A DNA stretch of 64,000 nucleotides, taken from positions 62,001 through 126,000 of the forward strand of contig NZ_JACHJV010000002.1 of assembly GCF_014203855.1 (NCBI RefSeq), given 5' to 3'. Every line of letters begins with the position of its first letter. Within the stretch, counting starts at the first letter, position 1. The translations under genes and the position numbers were made by a program. The DNA comes from Kitasatospora kifunensis. GTDB taxonomy: Bacteria; Actinomycetota; Actinomycetes; Streptomycetales; Streptomycetaceae. Below, in pieces: positions 59,396 through 64,000 of the stretch. Under the pieces are notes generated by a model, which did no database searches, was not told the DNA's origin, and worked only from the letters and a program-made list of their open reading frames with translations.

Positions 59396-60165
59396 GAACC
59401 GCCATCGAGGATCTGACCGTCACGCTCGCCGGCCGCGAGGTGCTCTCCGGTGTCCACCTGATCGCCGGCGAGGGCGAGATCGCCGGACTCGTCGGCCCCA
59501 ACGGCAGCGGCAAGTCCACCCTGCTGCGCACCGTCTACCGCCACCTGAAGCCATCGGCGGGCCGGGTGCTGCTGGCCGGCCGTGACGTGCGGTCGATGAC
59601 GCCGACCGAGACGGCCCGGCACATCGCCGCGCTGCCCCAGGAGCGCGGCGGTGACTTCGAGTTCACCGTTCGCGAGGTCGTCGCGATGGGTCGTGCCCCC
59701 TACCAGCGGGCCTTCGCGGGGGAGGACGCCAGGGATCGCGAGGTGGTGGCCGAGGCGCTGCGACAGGTCGGCCTGGCCGGAGCCGAGCAGCGCAGCTACG
59801 CCGCGCTCTCCGGCGGCGAGCGTCAACGGGTCCTGCTGGCAAGGGCATTCGCCCAGCAGCCGGAGGTACTGGTACTGGACGAGCCGACCAACCACCTGGA
59901 CGTGCGGCACCAGGTGGAGCTGCTCGCCCTGCTGCGGGCCCGCCGCCGCACGACGCTGATCTCGCTGCACGACCTGAACGCCGCGGCCTCGCTCTGCGAT
60001 CGGCTGCACGTGCTGCACGAGGGCGCGCTGGTGGCCTCGGGGCCGCCGCGCGAGGTGCTCACCCCCGAGCTGCTGGAGAAGGTGTTCGGGGTACGGGCGG
60101 CCGTGCTGGAGCACCCGCTCACCGGTGACCCGCTGATCGCCTTCGACCACCGGGCGCCGGCGTAG
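59392..60165 (+). CDS. ABC importer ATPase (FecE/BtuD-type)
   Basis: 257 residues from TTG that overlaps the permease stop (TTGA), with GGAG upstream. Walker A GPNGSGKST, Q-loop LPQERGGD, signature LSGGERQRVLLARA, Walker B VLVLDEPTNHLD and switch His in LISLHDLNAA are all intact. It powers the importer encoded upstream. Transcription ends at the hairpin at 60185-60224. Confidence 0.94.
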   Translation: MRTAIEDLTVTLAGREVLSGVHLIAGEGEIAGLVGPNGSGKSTLLRTVYRHLKPSAGRVLLAGRDVRSMTPTETARHIAALPQERGGDFEFTVREVVAMGRAPYQRAFAGEDARDREVVAEALRQVGLAGAEQRSYAALSGGERQRVLLARAFAQQPEVLVLDEPTNHLDVRHQVELLALLRARRRTTLISLHDLNAAASLCDRLHVLHEGALVASGPPREVLTPELLEKVFGVRAAVLEHPLTGDPLIAFDHRAPA

Positions 60166-60184
60166 ACCGTGACCCGGTGTGCCC

Positions 60185-60224
60185 AAGCCCGGTGTGCCCA
60201 CTGCTCGGTGGGCACACCGGGCTT
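60185..60224. terminator. bidirectional terminator with perfect 17-bp arms
   Basis: AAGCCCGGTGTGCCCAC (60185-60201) and its exact complement at 60208-60224 close on a 6-nt loop TGCTCG. It lies between the convergent ABC-ATPase and isonitrile-synthase genes. Confidence 0.9.
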
Positions 60225-60232
60225 CTGGTGTT

Positions 60233-61177
60233 CTATGCGCTCTCGACGTGGCTCGGCCGACCGTGGCGCAGGACGATTCGGCCGAGCCGCTCGGCCTCGC
60301 TGCGGTGCATCAACTCCCAGCCACCATCGGCTCGGTGGACGACGGTCGAGTGCCAGGGAGTGGTCCAGGCGTCCCTGGCATCGAGCAGTCGGATGCCGAA
60401 CTTGGCGGCGCCGCGCGGCTGCGGGTGGATGGAGAGGCGGACCGAGCGGGTGTGGTGTTCGGCGATCAGGTCGCCCCAGGCCCGGCTGCGCTGGATGACG
60501 CCGTAGGCTCGCGCTCTGCAGTCGCGCTGCAGAGCCGATCTGCTGCCCTCGAAGCCGACGGTGTCCTCGGTCAGGAACCGGGTGATGCCCCGGTAGAGGG
60601 CCAGCGTCGCCTCGTCCACCCGGACCTCGGCGCGCAACTCCTCGACGGTGGGCGCGTACTGGGCGTGGACCCGGGCGCGCTTCTCGTCGTAGGGGAGCTC
60701 GCCGAGGACCTCGCGCAGGTCGAACACCGAGAGCCGGTGGAGGCGTTCACGACGGATCATGGCGGCCAGCTCGTCGGCGTAGGCGTCGATGTGCTGGTCG
60801 GGGACGTGGATCAGATCGCCGAAGATGTGCCCGTCGGAGCAGATCACCATACTCGCGCCGGGCGGGTAGACCTGCGCGACGGCCGCGCAGAGGCTGTTGA
60901 GGAAGCCGAGGGAGAGCCGTTCGCCCTCGTCGGGGAGATGGCCCAGGACCTTGGTGGGGCTGGGGGACTTGCAGGGGAAGCCGGGGAGGGTGAAGACGAT
61001 CTGGTCGCCGGCGGTGACGAAGTCGGCGAGCTGGCGCAGCTGTCCGGGGAACGCCTCGACGGGTGCCGGCAGGTCCGGGTCGGTGGCGCGGCGGTGGGGC
61101 AGGAGCAGGTTCAGGATGGCGGCGCAGGTGCGTGCGACGGATGGCGCGTGCGGTGTGCTGGTGCCGACGGGCGGCAT
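60233..61177 (-). CDS. isonitrile (isocyanide) synthase, DIT1/PvcA family
   Basis: 314 residues from ATG 61177, chosen for its GGAGGA ribosome site; an upstream GTG at 61189 has none. VFTLPGFPCKSPSPTKVLGHLPDEGERLSLGFLNSLC and MVICSDGHIFGDLI with HRLSVFDL, then RLSIHPQPRGAAKFGIRLL and TPWHSTVV are the PvcA/DIT1 landmarks. Family members convert an amino acid (often Tyr or Trp) and ribulose-5-phosphate to an isonitrile. It is the last gene of the MFS-P450-isonitrile synthase set. The common Fe(II)/2-oxoglutarate partner (PvcB) is absent, so the P450 is the likely tailoring enzyme, as in yeast DIT1-DIT2. Confidence 0.88.
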   Translation of the reverse strand: MPPVGTSTPHAPSVARTCAAILNLLLPHRRATDPDLPAPVEAFPGQLRQLADFVTAGDQIVFTLPGFPCKSPSPTKVLGHLPDEGERLSLGFLNSLCAAVAQVYPPGASMVICSDGHIFGDLIHVPDQHIDAYADELAAMIRRERLHRLSVFDLREVLGELPYDEKRARVHAQYAPTVEELRAEVRVDEATLALYRGITRFLTEDTVGFEGSRSALQRDCRARAYGVIQRSRAWGDLIAEHHTRSVRLSIHPQPRGAAKFGIRLLDARDAWTTPWHSTVVHRADGGWELMHRSEAERLGRIVLRHGRPSHVESA

Positions 61178-61207
61178 GCGGTCCTCCACGAGGGCATGAC
61201 GGGATGG

Positions 61208-61238
61208 CGCCCCGGCGGTTAAATGCCGCGCCGGGGCG
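61208..61238. promoter_or_regulatory. hairpin between the P450 and isonitrile-synthase genes
   Basis: Perfect 10-bp arms CGCCCCGGCG / CGCCGGGGCG with an 11-nt loop. It ends 30 bases before the synthase start, so it could lower read-through (attenuation) or protect the upstream message. Between it and the P450 stop lies the CTCTGAGT repeat. Confidence 0.55.
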
Positions 61239-61252
61239 TATGGGTGACGATC

Positions 61253-61285
61253 AGTCAGAGACTCAGAGACTCAGAGACTCAGAGA
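61253..61285. repeat. 8-bp tandem repeat directly after the P450 stop codon
   Basis: ACTCAGAG is repeated three times perfectly (61261-61284), with degenerate flanks CAGTCAGAG and ATCAGAGG. On the minus strand the unit CTCTGAGT contains TGA, and an 8-base period places stops in all three frames after the P450 stop. Confidence 0.85.
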
Positions 61286-62584
61286 TCAGAGGCGCTGGTC
61301 GTAGGAGACGGCCAGCTGGTTGACACCGCGGGCCAGGACGGCCGGGATCCAGGCGAGCTCGTTCAGGTCGCCGGCGGGCCTAAGGCCGGGCAGGTGGGTG
61401 AGCAGCGTGCCGATGGCGACCTGGAGTTCGGCGCGGGCCAGCGCGGCGCCGGGGCAGAAGTGGATGCCATGGCCGAAGGCCAGGTGGGAGTTGGGGGAGC
61501 GCTCCAGGTCGAGCGTGTCGGCCTCGGGGAACTGCTCGGGATCGCGGTTGGCCGCGCACAGCGAGACGATCACCGAGTCGCCGGCCGGTACGCGGGTGCT
61601 GTGCAGGTCGCTGTCCTCGGCGAAGAACCGCCAGGTGGTGAGTTCGAACGCGCTGTCGTAGCGCAGCAGTTCCTCGATCGCCCGGGGCATCAGCGCCGAC
61701 TCATCGCGCAGTCGGGCGAGTTGCTCGGGGTGGCGGAGCAGGGTGATCAGCATGGTGGTGATCTGGTTGGTGACCGGCTCCTGTCCGGCGACCAGGAGTT
61801 GGAAGATCATGGAGTCGAGCTCTTCCTTGCTCAGCTCCCCTCGCTCCTGGGCGACGACCAGGCGGCTGAGCAGGTCGTCCTCCCAGTGCGCGCGCTTGTG
61901 CGCGACGACATCGGCGATGTAGGCCTGCAGGCCGCGCAGCCGCCCTTCGTAGGCGGGGCGGCCGGGGTCCTGGGGGCCGACGGGCTGGACGACCTTGCCC
62001 CAGTCCCGGTCGAAGCGCCGCGCCAACTCGGCTGGCAGACCAATGACTTCGGCGAGCACCTGGAAGGGGTAGTGCGCGGCGAAACCCTGGACCAGGTCCG
62101 CGCCGCCCTCCGGTGGCAACGCGTCGACCAGCGCGTCGGCGAGCTCCTGGAACCGGGGCCGCAGCGCCTCGATCCGGCGCGGGGCGAAGGCGTCCAGGAC
62201 CAGGCGGCGCATGTCGGTGTGCTTGGGCGGGTCCTGGTGCAGCAGGTGGACCTGGAGTTGGGAGTGCTGGGGCTCGGGCATGATCGAGGCCAGGCTGCGC
62301 CAGTAGTCGTTGCCCAGCGCGTGGTTCTTCCCCAACCGCGGGTCGCCCAGGGTCTGCTGGGCGGCCTGGTAGCCGGTGACCAGCCAGGCGGCGATGCCGC
62401 TGGGGAAGCGGACCCGGTGCACAGGACCGGCCTCGCGCAGCTCGCGGTAGAGGTCGTACGGGTCGCTCTTGTACGCGGCGCCGTAGAGCGGGATCGGTTC
62501 CTTCGCGCTGGCGTCGATGATACCGGTCGCGCCGGTGACGGGGCAGCGAGGTCGGGTGTCGGAGTCGTGCGCGGGCTGGGTCAT
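61286..62584 (-). CDS. cytochrome P450
   Basis: 432 residues, with AAGGA before the ATG. Heme-binding loop FGHGIHFCPGAALARAE (Cys near 376), ExxR in AIEELLRYDSAFELTTWR, I-helix LLVAGQEPVTNQIT (oxygen-activation Thr three residues later than usual, after a Pro), and the C-helix DPPKHTDMRRLVLDAF. A soluble class-I bacterial P450 needing ferredoxin partners encoded elsewhere. In the isonitrile locus it probably oxidises or couples the isonitrile product, the role of CYP56/DIT2 in yeast. A 41-base gap follows the MFS gene. Confidence 0.92.
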   Translation of the reverse strand: MTQPAHDSDTRPRCPVTGATGIIDASAKEPIPLYGAAYKSDPYDLYRELREAGPVHRVRFPSGIAAWLVTGYQAAQQTLGDPRLGKNHALGNDYWRSLASIMPEPQHSQLQVHLLHQDPPKHTDMRRLVLDAFAPRRIEALRPRFQELADALVDALPPEGGADLVQGFAAHYPFQVLAEVIGLPAELARRFDRDWGKVVQPVGPQDPGRPAYEGRLRGLQAYIADVVAHKRAHWEDDLLSRLVVAQERGELSKEELDSMIFQLLVAGQEPVTNQITTMLITLLRHPEQLARLRDESALMPRAIEELLRYDSAFELTTWRFFAEDSDLHSTRVPAGDSVIVSLCAANRDPEQFPEADTLDLERSPNSHLAFGHGIHFCPGAALARAELQVAIGTLLTHLPGLRPAGDLNELAWIPAVLARGVNQLAVSYDQRL

Positions 62585-62625
62585 GTGGCGGTTCCTTCTC
62601 AGAGCGGATCTCGGGTGACGTGCGG

Positions 62626-63996
62626 TCAGTTGACTGGTGCGAGGCGGGCGGTGCGGCGGCCGTGGCGGGCGAGCAGGAGCGCGGCCAGGGCGGCGGCGCC
62701 TGCGGCGAGGCCGAGTCCGGCCCGAACACCGCCGGTGTCGGACCCGCCCAGGCCCCAGGCGGCGGTGGCCAGGGCGGGTCCGAGGGTGAAGCCGAGGCTG
62801 CGGGCGAGCTGGACGGCCGACCCGGCGGTGGCGATCCGCTCCGGTGGTACGGCGGTCATCACCAGGGACTGGACCGGCCCGCCGTACAGGCCCATGCCGG
62901 TCCCGGCGAGCGCGAGCCGCCAGGCGATGTCGGGCAGTGACCAACTCGCGTCCAGCGGAACGAGCAGCAGCAGGCCGAGTGCGGTCACCCCGGCTCCGAG
63001 GGTGGCGAGCGGGCGGGCGCCGAAGCGGTCGGCGAGGCGTCCGCCGAGCGGTCCGGCCAGGCCCATGCCGAGCGGGAAGCAGAGCGTGGTCAGCCCGGTG
63101 GCGGTGGCGCTCACCGCGTCGTCCAACTGCAGGTGCAGGGCGAGGACGTAGCGCATCGCGGCGAAGCCCGAGGCCAGCGCGAGGACGGCGCCGTGGACCC
63201 CGTAGGTGCCGGACTCGCGCAGCACCGAGCTGACCGGTCGTCCGCCGGGTCTGCGCAGCCACAGCACGGTCAGCGGTGCGGCGGCCACGGTGAGCAGGAG
63301 CCAGGCGGGAGCACCGGGGGAGAGGGTCAGGGCGAGCAGGAGGGCGGCGACGGCGCCGCCGACCAGGGCGGCGTCACCGAGCGAGGCCCGGTCGGGCAGC
63401 CGCAGACCGCCGCCGACCGGTGCGCTGCGACGGGCGATCAGCAGGGCGGCGACGCAGATCGGCAGTTTGACCAGGAAGATCGCCCGCCAGCCGATGTGGT
63501 CGAGCAGTAGCCCGCCCAGCGCGGGGCCGGTGACCGCGCCGAGCGGTCCGAGGGTGGCGGGCACGCTCATCGCCCGCCCACGCAGCTCGGGCCGCACCGA
63601 CCGGGCGGCCAGCACCGGCATCAGCACGAACAGTACGGCGCCGAAAGCGCCTTGGGCGAGCCGGGCGGCGATCAGCCAGGCTGCCCAGGGCGCTGCCGCC
63701 GCTGCCGCGCTGCACAGGGCGAAGCCGCTGACGGCGAACAGCAGGGCGGGCCGGGCCCCGACCTGGTCGAGCCAGCGCCCGGCCGGCAGCAGCAGCGCGA
63801 CGACCGGGAGTTGGTAGCCGAGCACGGCCCACTGCGCGGTCTCGGCGGACACGCCGAAGCCGCGTGCCAGATCGGGCAGGGCGAGGTTGACGATGTTCAT
63901 GTCGAGCATCGCCACGAAGGAGAGCATCCCGGCGACCGCGACCAGGCTCCAACGGTCCTGGCCGACCGGCCGGTTGAGCGCGGTTGCGGCCGTCAT
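62626..63996 (-). CDS. MFS exporter, DHA2 (EmrB/QacA) type
   Basis: 456 residues with about 14 hydrophobic helices. MLDMNIVNLALPDLARGFGVS (motif D1), GRWLDQVGARPALL (motif A), RLAQGAFGAVLFVLMPVLAA (motif B) and GPALGGLLLDHIGWRAIFLVKLP (motif C) place it in the drug:H+ antiporter-2 family. It is the first gene of the isonitrile locus and the likely product exporter or self-resistance pump, equivalent in role to yeast DTR1. The gene is complete, starting four bases from the window edge. Confidence 0.92.
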   Translation of the reverse strand: MTAATALNRPVGQDRWSLVAVAGMLSFVAMLDMNIVNLALPDLARGFGVSAETAQWAVLGYQLPVVALLLPAGRWLDQVGARPALLFAVSGFALCSAAAAAAPWAAWLIAARLAQGAFGAVLFVLMPVLAARSVRPELRGRAMSVPATLGPLGAVTGPALGGLLLDHIGWRAIFLVKLPICVAALLIARRSAPVGGGLRLPDRASLGDAALVGGAVAALLLALTLSPGAPAWLLLTVAAAPLTVLWLRRPGGRPVSSVLRESGTYGVHGAVLALASGFAAMRYVLALHLQLDDAVSATATGLTTLCFPLGMGLAGPLGGRLADRFGARPLATLGAGVTALGLLLLVPLDASWSLPDIAWRLALAGTGMGLYGGPVQSLVMTAVPPERIATAGSAVQLARSLGFTLGPALATAAWGLGGSDTGGVRAGLGLAAGAAALAALLLARHGRRTARLAPVN

Positions 63997-64000
63997 GGCG

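Noticed and set aside
61253..61285. CRISPR-like or regulatory tandem repeat
   Set aside because: The unit is 8 bases with no spacers; it is a simple tandem repeat. I saw no CRISPR array anywhere in the window.
1..64000. tRNA, rRNA or phage-integrase/attachment-site signature
   Set aside because: No cloverleaf-like or rRNA segments and no integrase gene were noticed. A tRNAscan run would be the decisive check.

Overview
The window is actinobacterial chromosome. Base composition is very GC-rich with strong third-position G/C, GTG and TTG starts are common, and the gene content (an intracellular contractile injection system, a SpoIIE/HATPase sensor phosphatase, an IS1341-type tnpB) points to Streptomycetaceae (Streptomyces, Kitasatospora or a close relative). 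It splits into five blocks.

(1) 260-22057, minus strand: a dense operon of 13 genes, translationally coupled except at its last junction. In transcription order it encodes a TPR-CHAT caspase-like protein, a ParS/Xre-C-like protein with its RES-domain partner, a VWA / PP2C / protein-kinase triad (TerY-P type, as in E. coli YegL-YegK-YegI), a small radical-SAM activase-like protein, a coiled-coil protein, a ClpB-like AAA+ ATPase, a divergent Hsp70, a soluble double-GTPase, a GAP1 protein, a membrane-anchored double-GTPase and a macro-domain protein. It looks like a large NTP-dependent conflict or stress system: GTPase and chaperone switches plus a phosphorylation relay controlling protease and NAD-directed effectors. 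A tnpB insertion sequence sits exactly at the 3' end of the Hsp70 gene. The original junction can be rebuilt to the base.

(2) 22397-32557: an accessory or metabolic stretch. It holds a YciI-like protein, an FrsA-like hydrolase divergent from a MarR regulator with a clear palindromic operator (the pair lies between inverted IS5-type remnants), a PLP enzyme + FAD oxidoreductase operon, an MBL hydrolase, a sensor SpoIIE phosphatase and a tiny secreted cysteine protein.

(3) 32875-57082: an extracellular-type contractile injection system (CIS). It has a DUF4157 (HELTH) putative effector, an Ig-like/TM membrane protein, a LuxR-type regulator, an exported beta-propeller/DUF11 protein, then Cis16, Cis15 ATPase, sheath, tube, a chaperone-like gene, DUF6760, a 1166-residue Pro/Ala-rich protein in the usual tape-measure position, a second tube-like protein, LysM hub, VgrG-like spike, PAAR-like tip, gp25, baseplate J, tail protein I and a Zn-ribbon/TM/discoidin protein. 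No tail fibre gene is present, as expected for the cytoplasmic Streptomyces CIS.

(4) 57228-60165: a three-gene metal-chelate or corrinoid-type ABC importer (lipoprotein, FecCD permease, ATPase).

(5) 60233-63996, convergent with block 4 across a 17-bp-arm hairpin: MFS exporter, cytochrome P450 and a DIT1/PvcA isonitrile synthase, i.e. a compact isonitrile natural-product locus with the same three functions as yeast DTR1/DIT2/DIT1. The left edge holds the last 59 codons of an agmatine-deiminase gene.
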